In this document: positions 1 through 7,866 of the stretch, one piece after another
Numbering within the stretch: position 1 is the first letter of the stretch
Layout: every line of letters starts with the position of its first letter
Source of the DNA: Lachnospiraceae bacterium
GTDB taxonomy: Bacteria > Bacillota > Clostridia > Lachnospirales > Lachnospiraceae
DNA length: 34,491 bases
Assembly (NCBI GenBank): GCA_015056925.1
Contig: SVFJ01000026.1
Coordinates: 1 to 34,491 of the forward strand
Direction of reading: 5' to 3'
Translations under genes and position numbers: made by a program
Notes under the pieces: generated by a model
The model's input: the letters and a program-made list of their open reading frames with translations, nothing else
What the model was told of the DNA's origin: nothing
Databases searched by the model: none

Positions 1-380
1 GCATAGTGCTTATTTTATCCGTATTAGGAAGCTCAGGATTTTTGGAAATACGGAAAATTTCGAGCATAGTGCTTATTTTATCCGTATTAGGAAGCTCAGG
101 ATTTTTGGAAATACGGAAAATTTCGAGCATAGTGCTTATTTTATCCGTATTAGGAAGCTCAGGATTTTTGGAAATACGGAAAATTTCGAGTATAGTGCTT
201 ATTTTATCCGTATTAGGAAGCTCAGGATTTTTGGAAATACGGAAAATTTCGAGCATAGTGCTTATTTTATCCGTATTAGGAAGCTCTGGATTTTGGGAAA
301 TACGGATAATTTTAAGCATAGTGCTTATTTTATCCGTATTTGACAACTTTCACTCTTGTACGATACGGAAAATATCAAGT
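1..380. repeat. Tandem array of six 63-bp hairpin units
   Basis: Units begin at 1, 64, 127, 190, 253 and 316, exactly 63 bp apart. Units 1-4 are almost identical (one change near 191). Unit 5 has a few changes, and unit 6 keeps the outer motifs but has a different central loop. Each unit holds an inverted pair, CCGTATT (19-25 in unit 1) and AATACGG (47-53), around a 21-nt loop. The same motifs also pair across unit borders, so the array is an alternating series of inverted half-sites. Because 63 is a multiple of three, a GTG-started frame stays open through the array, but no ribosome site precedes it. The array starts in phase with base 1 and may extend further left. Function unknown. Confidence 0.95.
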
Positions 381-384
381 TAAG

Positions 385-651
385 TGATGAAATGATGAAA
401 TGATGAAGTCCGTCATGCGCCTAGCTCGCGACAAAGTCACTCGCTAGATGGCTGTCGCCATATATGAAATATTTCAAATATGCCTGCCTGTAAGCAAGCT
501 TCCGGCGTACGATTGAATGATGAAGTCCGTCATGCGCCTAGCTCGCGACAAAGTCACTCGCTAGATGGCTGTCGCCATATATGAAATATTTCAAATGTGC
601 CTGCCTGTAAGCAAGCTTCCGGCATGCAATTTGAAATATTTCACGCATGAC
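385..651. repeat. Duplicated 107-bp intergenic element with palindromes
   Basis: A 107-bp sequence at 400-506 recurs at 517-623 with a single visible mismatch. Both copies start ATGATGAAGTCC and end CTTCCGGC. Each contains a CTAGC/GCTAG inverted pair and the perfect palindrome GAAATATTTC (466-475 and 583-592). A further GAAATATTTC lies at 633-642, after the second copy. GTCATGCG (412-419, 529-536) has its reverse complement CGCATGAC at 644-651, so the block looks like one inverted-repeat element with an internal duplication. Short ATGATGAA-type repeats precede it at 385-407. No ORF of note. It may be a dispersed, non-autonomous repeat of the host genome (inference). Confidence 0.85.
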
Positions 652-693
652 TCATAGCAGACTAAAATATTTCACATTTCATTAAAATAAAGA

Positions 694-752
694 TTGTAAT
701 ATTATTGTATTTGTGATAAAAATATTTATATAAACTTATCTTACATGGAGGG
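694..752 (+). promoter_or_regulatory. Probable araA promoter region and ribosome site
   Basis: The AT-rich stretch after the repeats has a weak -35-like TTGTAA (694-699) and a -10-like GATAAA near 715-720. The spacing is short, so the exact promoter is uncertain. The ribosome site GGAGGG at 747-752 lies six bases before the araA ATG and clearly fixes that start. Confidence 0.4.
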
Positions 753-758
753 TTACAT

Positions 759-2255
759 ATGAAAACAGGAAAAAATTACAAGTTTTGGTTTGCGACAGGT
801 TCGCAGGATTTATATGGTGATGAGTGTCTTAGAAATGTAGCTGAGCATTCACAGAAGATTGTAGAGGGATTAAATAAGTCCGGCCTTTTACCATATGAAG
901 TTGTTTGGAAGCCAACATTGATTACAAACGAAGTTATCAGAAAGACATTTAACGAAGCTAACGCAGATGAGGAGTGTGCAGGTGTTATCACATGGATGCA
1001 TACATTCTCTCCGGCTAAGTCTTGGATTCTTGGATTACAGGAGTACAGAAAGCCATTAATGCATTTCCATACACAGTTTAATGAAGAGATTCCATACGAT
1101 ACAATTGATATGGATTTCATGAACGAGAACCAGTCTGCACATGGTGACAGAGAGTACGGTCACATCGTAAGCAGAATGGGTATTGAGAGAAAGATTGTTG
1201 TTGGTCATTGGCAGAACACAGAAGTGATCAAGAAGATTGCTCAGTGGATGGCTACAGCAGTTGGTTTGATGGAGTCTTCTCACATCAGAGTTTGCCGTTT
1301 CGGTGATAATATGAACAACGTAGCGGTTACTGAGGGTGATAAGGTAGAAGCTCAGATTAAGTTTGGTTGGGAAATCGACCATTATAATGTAAATGACTTA
1401 GTAGACTATGTAAATGCAGTTCCTACAGGTGATGTAAGTGCGTTAACAGATGAGTACTACAGCAAGTACGATATTCTCTTAGAGGGACGTGATGCAGCTG
1501 AGTTCAGAAAGCATGTTGAGGTTCAGGCAGCTATCGAAATCGGTATGGAGAAGTTCTTAGAGGAGAGAGATTACCATGCTATCGTTACACACTTTGGTAT
1601 GCTTGGTGGATTAAAGCAGCTTCCGGGTCTTGCAATTCAGAGACTTATGGAGAAGGGTTACGGCTTCGGTGGAGAAGGTGACTGGAAGACAGCTGCTATG
1701 GTTCGTCTTATGAAGATTATGGCTTCTAATGTTAAGGATGCAAAGGGTACATCTTTCATGGAAGACTACACATATAACTTTGTTCCTGGTAAGGAAGGTA
1801 TCCTTCAGGCTCATATGTTAGAGGTATGTCCTACAGTAGCAGAGGGTCCTATCGGTATTAAGGTTAACCCGCTTAGCATGGGTAACAGAGAAGACCCGGC
1901 TAGACTTGTATTTACATCTAAGACAGGTCCTGGTATTGCAACATCTCTTATTGACCTTGGTAACAGATTCCGTCTTATCATCAACGCTGTTGATTGTAAG
2001 AAGGTAGAGAAGCCAATGCCTAAGCTTCCTGTAGCTACAGCATTCTGGACACCACAGCCTAACCTTACAGTTGGTGCAGAAGCATGGATTCTTGCAGGTG
2101 GTGCACACCATACAGCATTCTCTTATGACTTAACTGTTGAGCAGATGGTTGATTGGGCAGATGCTATGGGTATCGAGGCAGTTGTTATCGATAAGAACAC
2201 AGACATCAGAACTCTTAAGAATGAGTTAAGATGGAACTCAGTTGTATACAGATAA
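759..2255 (+). CDS. araA: L-arabinose isomerase
   Basis: Converts L-arabinose to L-ribulose in the cytoplasm, the first step of the isomerase route to xylulose 5-phosphate. The 498-residue length is normal for the family, and the N-terminus (KFWFATGSQDLYG) is typical. Metal and catalytic residues fall where expected from E. coli AraA: E306 in GFGGEGDWK, E335 in FMEDYTY, H352 in QAHMLEVCP and the H450/H451 pair in GGAHHTAF. The ATG has a strong GGAGGG site. The gene stands alone: no araB or araD follows, and the next gene points the other way. An 11-bp hairpin at 2282-2308 ends it. The likely source of substrate is the arabinan locus at the right end of the window. Confidence 0.97.
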   Translation: MKTGKNYKFWFATGSQDLYGDECLRNVAEHSQKIVEGLNKSGLLPYEVVWKPTLITNEVIRKTFNEANADEECAGVITWMHTFSPAKSWILGLQEYRKPLMHFHTQFNEEIPYDTIDMDFMNENQSAHGDREYGHIVSRMGIERKIVVGHWQNTEVIKKIAQWMATAVGLMESSHIRVCRFGDNMNNVAVTEGDKVEAQIKFGWEIDHYNVNDLVDYVNAVPTGDVSALTDEYYSKYDILLEGRDAAEFRKHVEVQAAIEIGMEKFLEERDYHAIVTHFGMLGGLKQLPGLAIQRLMEKGYGFGGEGDWKTAAMVRLMKIMASNVKDAKGTSFMEDYTYNFVPGKEGILQAHMLEVCPTVAEGPIGIKVNPLSMGNREDPARLVFTSKTGPGIATSLIDLGNRFRLIINAVDCKKVEKPMPKLPVATAFWTPQPNLTVGAEAWILAGGAHHTAFSYDLTVEQMVDWADAMGIEAVVIDKNTDIRTLKNELRWNSVVYR

Positions 2256-2260
2256 AATGG

Positions 2261-2310
2261 TGTTGCTGATGGCAACATCTGACAAGAATCAGATGAACTG
2301 ATTCTTGTTT
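2261..2310. terminator. Shared hairpin terminator between convergent genes
   Basis: A perfect 11-bp stem, ACAAGAATCAG (2282-2292) with CTGATTCTTGT (2298-2308) and a 5-nt loop, lies between araA and the leftward propeptide gene. A smaller hairpin, TGTTGC/GCAACA (2261-2277), precedes it. The T tract is short, so termination strength is uncertain. Being symmetric, it could serve both strands. Confidence 0.6.
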
Positions 2311-2337
2311 AAATAGCAGTATGTGTAGATATACTGA

Positions 2338-2628
2338 TTATTCAAAATAAAGTCTCTTGGGCTTTTCGATGAATTCCACTTCGTCAAGAGCAGTGAAGGC
2401 ATCGATGAAATCTTCACGAATAGTGACAATTGCATAGCTGTTGATAAGTGGTTCGACATGGATGACATCGGATTCGAGTTTTTCTAGGGGACCATGATAT
2501 TTCACAATAAATTCCCAGGTATTAGTTTCGGTATCAAAGCCGACTTCTAATTCCTGGGATTTTTCACGTTCTCTTGCTGTAGCCTGCAGGGCAAGCTGGA
2601 GTAGGTTTTCGAGTTTTTGACTGGGCAT
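2338..2628 (-). CDS. Stand-alone propeptide of CspB-type subtilase (S8), no catalytic domain
   Basis: A 96-residue protein starting MPSQKLENLLQLAL. The ATG at 2628 is preceded on the minus strand by AGGTG seven bases upstream. A longer in-frame start up to 2721 lacks such a site. The sequence resembles the N-terminal prodomain of the large CspB-like subtilisin proteases common in Lachnospiraceae: KLENLL at the start, WEFIVKYHGPL in the middle, then the YAIVTIREDFID and VEFIEKPKRLYFE blocks. In such proteases the Asp/His/Ser catalytic domain would follow KPKRL-F. Here a stop comes directly after YFE, and the next 80 bases show no protease sequence in any frame I read. It is either the remnant of a deleted protease gene or a free propeptide acting as inhibitor or chaperone. 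The family call is from memory of motifs. Confidence 0.7.
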   Translation of the reverse strand: MPSQKLENLLQLALQATAREREKSQELEVGFDTETNTWEFIVKYHGPLEKLESDVIHVEPLINSYAIVTIREDFIDAFTALDEVEFIEKPKRLYFE

Positions 2629-2721
2629 AGGGAAACACCTATAATTTTTTTTATTATATGCTGTCAGATTGCGAAGTGTTTGTGATAAATGATATTGGCT
2701 GTATTCTATGACTAAGAGCAT

Positions 2722-2854
2722 GTACGCGGCAATAAAAAATCAAAGCTGAAAAAGACAGAAAACATAATAGAGAACAATACAAATAACTGTTAATTAATAA
2801 CGAATAGTGGTAAAATGAGAAGAGAACTCTAACTTTTTCGGAAAGGATGAGAAA
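2722..2854 (+). promoter_or_regulatory. Leader of the GH2-GH3-symporter operon
   Basis: An extended -10, TGGTAAAAT (-10 hexamer 2811-2816), is visible with only a poor -35 (TGTTAA, 2788-2793) 17 bp upstream. The ribosome site GGAAAGG (about 2840-2846) precedes the ATG at 2855. No operator palindrome stands out. Confidence 0.4.
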
Positions 2855-4777
2855 ATGAGACGTATTCAAAAATTGATAAAGGCTTGGAAATTTACGAATC
2901 AAGACGGGAAAACAGTAACTCTTGATTTGCCACATACATGGAACGGAAAGGATGGACAGGACGGCGGAAATGACTATTATCGCGGAACCTGTATTTATGA
3001 GAAGGAAGTGGAGAAACCGGATTATGGAATAGATGAAAGGGTATATTTGCAGTTTCATGGGGTAAACTCTTCGGCGAAGGTATATCTGAACGGACAACAG
3101 GTATGTGTACATGATGGGGGATATTCAACCTTTCGTGTGGATGTAACAGATAAGCTTGAATTTAAGAACCAATTGAAGGTGGAAGTTGATAATAGTGTGA
3201 ATGACAATATTTATCCACAGAAAGCAGATTTCACATTTTATGGCGGTATTTACAGAGATGTGGAATTCCTGATTGTGAATGAGCTGCATTTTGATTTGGA
3301 CCACTATGGCAGTATAGGAATGAAGTATAGTACAGAAGTAGAAGGAACAACTGCTAAGATACATGCGCAGATGTATTTGTGTGAAGAGGCAAAAGGAGCA
3401 GATATTCAGGTACAGCTTCTGGATGCAGAAGGAAATCAGGTGGCGGCAAATCAAGGACGTGATGTGATTCTCACAGTTCACAATGTGCATCTTTGGAATG
3501 GATTAGATGACCCGTATCTGTACAAGCTGCAGGCGAAGCTGCTAAAGGATGGAACTGTGGTTGATGAAATCAGTTGCAACTGTGGTGTCAGAACATTTGA
3601 ATTTAGTCCTAAGGATGGTTTTCATCTCAATGGCAGACCATATCCGCTGCATGGCGTATCAAGGCATCAGGATTGGCGCGATATAGGAAATGCCATAGAC
3701 ACTGCTAAAATGGATTTGGATATGGAAATGATTCGTGAAATAGGAGCAAATACGATTCGACTGGCGCACTATCAGCATAGTCAGTATTTCTATGATTTGT
3801 GTGATAAATACGGAATGATTGTATGGGCAGAGATTCCGTATATATCGGAGCATTTGCCAAACGGAAGGGAAAATACCTTCTCGCAAATGAGAGAGCTGAT
3901 TGTTCAGAACTATAATCATCCAAGTATTGTGACTTGGGGCATTTCTAATGAAATTACCATCTCAGGCAGAAAATACAGAGCGGATATGCTGGATAATCAT
4001 AGAGCTTTGCAGGAATTTTGTAAGGAAATGGACCCTACAAGACCAACCACATTGGCATGCTTTGCGATGTGTCATCCGTTTCATCCGGTATCGAAGATTA
4101 CGGATTTGGTCGGTTGGAATCTGTACCTTGGCTGGTATGTTCCGGGATTTTTCTTAAATGATTTATGGATAGGCTTCTATCATTTGATATATCCAAGCAG
4201 GTGCCTGTGCTATTCAGAGTATGGTGCAGAAGGAATGCCTAATCTTCATAGCAGACATCCAAGACGTGGTGATAATACGGAGGAATATCAGAATAAATAT
4301 CATGAGTTTATGCTAAGATGCTTTAAGCGTCATCCGTATATGTGGGCAACTTATATATGGAATATGTTTGATTTTGCAGCAGATGCCAGAAGACAGGGCG
4401 GTGAGCCGGGCATGAACCACAAGGGAATGGTGACCTTTGACAGAAAGCTGAAGAAGGATTGCTTCTATCTTTATAAGGCATATTGGACAGATAAGCCGTT
4501 TGTATATCTGGCGGGCAAACGATTTGAATATCGTACGGGTAAGTATACAGAGATTACAGTGTATTCCAACCAAAAGGAAGTATCACTTTACAATAACGGA
4601 ACCTTTATTGCAACAAGAAAGGGGGAGCATGTATTCAAGTTCCAGCTTCCGTTACAGGAAACCAATCAGCTGGAGGTACATGCAGGAGATTGTAAGGATA
4701 GCACTGTGATTTACAGATGTAAGAAAGCAAGACCGGAGTATAAGCTCAAAAAGGGTGATAGCTCCAATTGGATGTAA
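2855..4777 (+). CDS. GH2 beta-galactosidase / beta-glucuronidase-like glycosidase
   Basis: A 640-residue glycoside hydrolase family 2 enzyme without a signal peptide, so probably cytoplasmic. Order: N-terminal jelly-roll sugar-binding domain (about 1-150, LQFHGVNSSAKVYLNGQ), immunoglobulin-like domain (about 150-245), TIM barrel from about 250 (FHLNGRPYPLHGVSRHQDW). The acid/base is probably E366 in WGISNE and the nucleophile E455 in CYSEYGAEG. It is short for LacZ-type enzymes and lacks their C-terminal domains; only a small beta-rich tail follows the barrel. Substrate cannot be fixed by eye: beta-galactoside, beta-glucuronide and alpha-arabinopyranoside are all possible in GH2. It is first in an operon, 29 bp before the GH3 gene and upstream of a sugar symporter, which suggests it processes an imported glycoside. 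Confidence 0.85.
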   Translation: MRRIQKLIKAWKFTNQDGKTVTLDLPHTWNGKDGQDGGNDYYRGTCIYEKEVEKPDYGIDERVYLQFHGVNSSAKVYLNGQQVCVHDGGYSTFRVDVTDKLEFKNQLKVEVDNSVNDNIYPQKADFTFYGGIYRDVEFLIVNELHFDLDHYGSIGMKYSTEVEGTTAKIHAQMYLCEEAKGADIQVQLLDAEGNQVAANQGRDVILTVHNVHLWNGLDDPYLYKLQAKLLKDGTVVDEISCNCGVRTFEFSPKDGFHLNGRPYPLHGVSRHQDWRDIGNAIDTAKMDLDMEMIREIGANTIRLAHYQHSQYFYDLCDKYGMIVWAEIPYISEHLPNGRENTFSQMRELIVQNYNHPSIVTWGISNEITISGRKYRADMLDNHRALQEFCKEMDPTRPTTLACFAMCHPFHPVSKITDLVGWNLYLGWYVPGFFLNDLWIGFYHLIYPSRCLCYSEYGAEGMPNLHSRHPRRGDNTEEYQNKYHEFMLRCFKRHPYMWATYIWNMFDFAADARRQGGEPGMNHKGMVTFDRKLKKDCFYLYKAYWTDKPFVYLAGKRFEYRTGKYTEITVYSNQKEVSLYNNGTFIATRKGEHVFKFQLPLQETNQLEVHAGDCKDSTVIYRCKKARPEYKLKKGDSSNWM

Positions 4778-4806
4778 AATGAATCGCAAAAGAAAGGAAG
4801 AATGCT

Positions 4807-7791
4807 ATGACAGAAACAAAGCAGGAAATGAAGATGCGCAAGAAAGCGTATCGTAAAGCCCGTGCAAAGGCTACAAGACCATGGAAACCGTTGACATGGA
4901 TTAGTGGACCGATTGCATTGATAGGTATTGTGGCACTTGTTGTTACAAGTATGTTTGATAATACACTTTCTATCTTCGTAGGAGGAAATTTCTATGAGTT
5001 AGAGAATGAAGACCCCAATGCGGTTTATTTCGAATCAGACTTTGCCACAGCAGAGGAAATGGTAGAGTATGGTTTGGAGCTTTGTGAGTTGGTAGAGGCT
5101 GAGGGTGCAGCACTTCTTATGAATGAGAATAATGCGTTGCCATTAGCAAAAGGCTCCAAGGTAAGCTGCTTTTCTAACTCATCGGGTAATCTGGTATACG
5201 GCGGTACAGGTTCCGGTAATATTGATGCTTCGACTGCGAACACCTTAAAGGGAGCATTGGAGAACTCAGGATTTGAGGTAAACCAGACATTATGGGATTT
5301 TTATTTAACAGATGAAGTGGCATCGACATATTTACGTCAGGTTGGCGGAGTGGTTTCATTAGATGCAGCTAAGACTTCTGAGTGTCCTTGGGATGTTTAT
5401 ACAGATGAGGTTAAGAATTCGGTAGCCTCTTATGGTGATGCGGCAATCGTTACCTTTTCAAGAGTTGGTGGTGAGGGGGCAGACCTTACTTATGATACAC
5501 TAAACTACCTTGCATTAGATGAGAATGAAAAGGAAATGATGGAGAATATTGCAGCTATGAAGGCTAACGGAACCATCAAAAAGATTATCGTTCTGATTAA
5601 TACTGCAAATGCATTACAGGTGGATTTCTTAAAGAATAACGAATATAACATTGATGCATGTCTCTGGATTGGTGATGTTGGTATTTCAGGTATTGATGCA
5701 GTGGCAGAGATTCTGGCAGGTAATGTAACACCTTCCGGAAGTCTTGTAGATACTTACTGCTATAATAATTATTCTTCTCCGGCAATGGTGAACTTTACAC
5801 CAACTACCTACGAAGGTTATGTAGAGGGTGTGATTCCGGCAAACGCAAGTACATATATGATTTATCAGGAAGGTATTTATGTCGGATACAGATATTATGA
5901 AACACGCTATGAAGATTATGTTATGCAGACCGGTAATGCCGGAAATTATGCTTACAATAATGATGTAGCATTTCCGTTTGGTTATGGTTTGAGCTACACA
6001 GATTTCGAGTATAGCGATATGGCTGTTAATTATGATGCGTCTACAGACCGGTTTGAAGTAACAGTAACAGTAACCAATACAGGAGATACATATTCGGGTA
6101 AGGAGACCGTTCAGGTATATGTGCAGTCTCCATATACACAGTATGATATTGATAATGGTGTAGAGAAGGCTTCGGTTGCACTTTGTGGATTTGGCAAGAC
6201 ACAGATTCTTGCGCCTGGTGCTTCTGAAACATTGAAAATATATGTAGATAAGAGAGATATTGCTTCTTATGATGCATATGGTGCGGGAACCTATATCTTA
6301 GATGCAGGTGACTATTATCTGACAGTAGCAACAGATGCGCACAATGCTGTAAATAACACATTGGCAGCAAAGGGTTATACAGTAGCAAACACGGACGGGC
6401 GTATGGATGCAGATGGTGATGCTTCTTTAGCATACAAGTGGAATAATCCTACATTTGATGCAACGACATATGCTACTTCTGTAAATGGAACAAAGATTGA
6501 GAATCAGCTTTCGGATTCGGATATCAATCTGACAGATGATTTGGAGGGTCAGAAGATTACCTATTTGTCAAGAAATGACTGGCAGGGAACCTTCCCATCC
6601 AAGATTTTACAGTTAAAGCTGACACAAGCCTTGATTGCAAAGCTTCAGGATGTTCAGTATGATGCGGCTGATTATGGAACAATGGAAATGCCGGTATTAA
6701 ATGCGAAAAACGGATTAAAACTTTATGATATGATTGGCTTGGATTATGATGACCCGAAATGGGACCAGCTGTTGGCACAGATGAGCTTTGATGAAATGGT
6801 TACTCTGATTGGTGATGCATTCCATTGGACAATGCCTGTAAAGTCAATTGAGGCACCTGGTACCCGTGACGAGAACGGACCTCAGGGTCTGACAGCATCT
6901 TTGTTTACAACGGATATGTCAGATGGAAAGACAGCATTAGAGGCAACGGCATTTACATCCGAGGATGTCATGTCAGCAACCTTTAATACAGAGCTGATGT
7001 ATGAAATTGGTAAGGTAATTGCAAATAACTGTATTAATGCAAATATTGCATGTTTATATGGACCGGGAAGTAACACGCATAGAACACCTTACGGCGGACG
7101 TAACTTTGAGTATTATTCAGAAGACCCATTCCTTGCAGGAGAGATGGGTAAGAATGAAGTTCAGGCTATGACAGACAGAGGTGTATTCGTGGTAATGAAG
7201 CACTTCGCATTGAATGACTGTGAGCAGGAGAGAATCGGACAGGCGGCGTGGTTAAATGAACAGGCGGCACGTGAAATTTACTTAAAGGCATTCCAGGCAC
7301 CGGTTGAAGAAGCAGATGCAGGATTGATGATTGCTTACACACGTTGGGGAACCAGATGGTCAGGAAGTAATAAGGGCTTAATGACAGGAATCCTTCGTGA
7401 AGAGTGGGGCAAGATTGGTCTGATTATTACAGATAATGTATTAACAACCTATGTAAATGGTGTGGATGCTCTTATGGCAGGTGGTGTATCTGCATTTGAC
7501 GCAATGATGCCTTATGTAGTAAATCAGCTTCCTAAGTATAAGGATGACCCTGTAATTGTAAATGCAATGGTAGAGGCTTGTCATCAGACCTTATATTCAG
7601 TTGCAAATTCAAGCGGTATGAATGGTGTAGGACCGGAAACTACGATTAAGATGTTAGAGCTTAAACTTGTGACAATCTCAAGAACTGTTGTGATTGTATT
7701 TGGATTACTCTTTGTGGTATCTCTGGTTATGTGGATTCGTAAGAGAAGTGCATTTAAGAAATCCTATGTATATAAGCCAACTCAGAAGTAA
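4807..7791 (+). CDS. Domain-swapped GH3 beta-glycosidase anchored by two membrane segments
   Basis: A 994-residue family 3 glycoside hydrolase with its domains in reversed order. After a basic N-terminus and a membrane helix (about 33-50) comes the alpha/beta sandwich usually found C-terminally (about 85-340; GAALLMNENNALPL, YGGTGSGN). Next are an Fn3-like domain (about 390-510; FGYGLSYTDFEY) and then the TIM barrel usually found first (about 640-950; GGRNFEYYSEDP, KHFALNDCEQER). D876 in GLIITD is the likely nucleophile. A second helix (about 958-978) and a basic tail (RKRSAFKK) end the protein, so both ends should be inside and the catalytic part outside. The reversed order is known from Ruminococcus albus and Butyrivibrio beta-glucosidases. 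The usual DGP motif reads NGP here (DENGPQG). Substrate unknown. Lies in the GH2-symporter operon. Confidence 0.88.
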   Translation: MTETKQEMKMRKKAYRKARAKATRPWKPLTWISGPIALIGIVALVVTSMFDNTLSIFVGGNFYELENEDPNAVYFESDFATAEEMVEYGLELCELVEAEGAALLMNENNALPLAKGSKVSCFSNSSGNLVYGGTGSGNIDASTANTLKGALENSGFEVNQTLWDFYLTDEVASTYLRQVGGVVSLDAAKTSECPWDVYTDEVKNSVASYGDAAIVTFSRVGGEGADLTYDTLNYLALDENEKEMMENIAAMKANGTIKKIIVLINTANALQVDFLKNNEYNIDACLWIGDVGISGIDAVAEILAGNVTPSGSLVDTYCYNNYSSPAMVNFTPTTYEGYVEGVIPANASTYMIYQEGIYVGYRYYETRYEDYVMQTGNAGNYAYNNDVAFPFGYGLSYTDFEYSDMAVNYDASTDRFEVTVTVTNTGDTYSGKETVQVYVQSPYTQYDIDNGVEKASVALCGFGKTQILAPGASETLKIYVDKRDIASYDAYGAGTYILDAGDYYLTVATDAHNAVNNTLAAKGYTVANTDGRMDADGDASLAYKWNNPTFDATTYATSVNGTKIENQLSDSDINLTDDLEGQKITYLSRNDWQGTFPSKILQLKLTQALIAKLQDVQYDAADYGTMEMPVLNAKNGLKLYDMIGLDYDDPKWDQLLAQMSFDEMVTLIGDAFHWTMPVKSIEAPGTRDENGPQGLTASLFTTDMSDGKTALEATAFTSEDVMSATFNTELMYEIGKVIANNCINANIACLYGPGSNTHRTPYGGRNFEYYSEDPFLAGEMGKNEVQAMTDRGVFVVMKHFALNDCEQERIGQAAWLNEQAAREIYLKAFQAPVEEADAGLMIAYTRWGTRWSGSNKGLMTGILREEWGKIGLIITDNVLTTYVNGVDALMAGGVSAFDAMMPYVVNQLPKYKDDPVIVNAMVEACHQTLYSVANSSGMNGVGPETTIKMLELKLVTISRTVVIVFGLLFVVSLVMWIRKRSAFKKSYVYKPTQK

Positions 7792-7811
7792 GAATAATTG
7801 AAGTAAATGAC

Positions 7812-7834
7812 TCCCCCGCTTTCGTGGCGGGGGA
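7812..7834 (+). terminator. GC-rich intercistronic hairpin
   Basis: An 8-bp stem TCCCCCGC (7812-7819) pairs with GCGGGGGA (7827-7834) around a 7-nt loop between the GH3 and symporter genes. Only ATTTC follows, with no T run, so a partial attenuator or mRNA-stabilising stem is likelier than a full terminator. Confidence 0.6.
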
Positions 7835-7866
7835 ATTTCAAAAGCCTAATGAAGGAGTGAGATGAC

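Noticed and set aside
1-380. CRISPR or other guide-RNA array
   Set aside because: Whole 63-bp units are repeated with no variable spacers, and no Cas or related nuclease gene is in the window.
6-383. 125-codon frame through the 63-bp repeats
   Set aside because: It exists only because the unit length is a multiple of three. The start is GTG without a ribosome site, and DNA-level inverted repeats explain the conservation better.
660-758. Riboswitch in front of araA
   Set aside because: The leader is short and AT-rich, with no conserved aptamer motif that I can recognise.
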